From assembly GCA_030431355.1 (NCBI GenBank), contig JAUIJG010000297.1:1-6755 (forward strand): DNA of 6,755 bases, read 5' to 3'. The stretch comes from a bacterium (GTDB lineage Bacteria > Cyanobacteriota > Vampirovibrionia > Obscuribacterales > Obscuribacteraceae). Each line of letters begins with the position of its first letter. The stretch's first letter is position 1. This document shows positions 6,633-6,755 of this stretch, in pieces. The notes under the pieces are model-generated. The model made no database searches. It saw only the letters and a program-made list of their open reading frames with translations, and was not told the DNA's origin. A program made the translations under genes and the position numbers.

Positions 6633-6648
6633 TTCGAATTACAGTCGA

Positions 6649-6755
6649 TTATTCATCCAGATCAAGATCAAGCCACAGGCGGCAGTAGAAACCATGCTGC
6701 TGTACTTCGATCACGTTGGCGCGTTCATAAAATTCTATCGCCCTGTCCACTTCCC
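6649..6755 (-). CDS. C-terminal fragment of an unidentified protein
   Basis: Reading in from the right edge, one minus-strand frame is open for 34 codons and ends with TAA at 6651-6649. The other two frames hit stops quickly. The visible residues include VDRAIEFYERANVIEV, then QQHGFYCRLWLDLD and a final acidic LDE. The first part looks like an amphipathic helix and the second like a beta strand. I do not recognise the family, and the fragment is too short to assign. It reads in the same direction as purF but is separated from it by about 200 bases, so it is more likely the end of an upstream transcription unit than part of the purine operon. No clear hairpin plus T-run follows the stop, so read-through into purF cannot be excluded. 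Confidence 0.6.
   Translation of the reverse strand, partial: EVDRAIEFYERANVIEVQQHGFYCRLWLDLDLDE

Noticed and set aside
6626..6645. A B. subtilis-like PurBox, suggested by TTCGAAC in the purF upstream region
   Set aside because: Only a short core matches, there is no properly spaced inverted partner, and the motif is a simple palindrome that occurs by chance.
6609..6648. A terminator after the right-edge gene
   Set aside because: No GC-rich stem followed by a T-run is visible on the minus strand downstream of the stop.

Overview
The window is a stretch of bacterial chromosome with roughly balanced base composition. Everything convincingly coding reads on the minus strand. It carries five genes of de novo purine (IMP) synthesis in one tight co-directional array. 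In transcription order, right to left, these are purF (6448 to 4988), purC (4934 to 3717), purD (3682 to 2396), purN (2411 to 1773) and purL (1776 to beyond position 1, so its 3' part is missing). At the right edge lies the last 34 codons of an unrecognised gene (stop at 6649) that reads the same way. About 200 bases separate it from purF, and they probably hold the operon's promoter and leader.

The products cover step 1 (PurF, PRPP to phosphoribosylamine), step 2 (PurD, GAR), step 3 (PurN, formyl-GAR), step 4 (PurL, FGAM) and the later SAICAR step (PurC). PurM, PurE/K, PurB and PurH are not in the window. The junctions suggest one polycistronic mRNA with translational coupling: purN/purL overlap by ATGA (4 nt), purD/purN overlap by 16 nt with a GTG start, purC and purD are 34 nt apart with a strong Shine-Dalgarno site, and the purF-purC gap is bridged by a possible 17-codon ORF.

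The proteins suggest a lineage outside the best-studied models. PurC is about 405 residues, far longer than the usual 230-310. PurL has a long N-terminal PurS-like region and reads ETHNSP where ETHNHP is usual. PurF has the four cysteines of the Fe-S type but begins directly at Met-Cys with no propeptide. This combination makes me think of Bdellovibrio-like or other deltaproteobacterial-grade Gram-negatives, but that is a weak, memory-based guess.

I see no RNA gene, mobile element, CRISPR array, integration site or convincing terminator. This is ordinary core metabolism with some unusual enzyme variants and junctions. I found no evidence of a new defence or mobile system.
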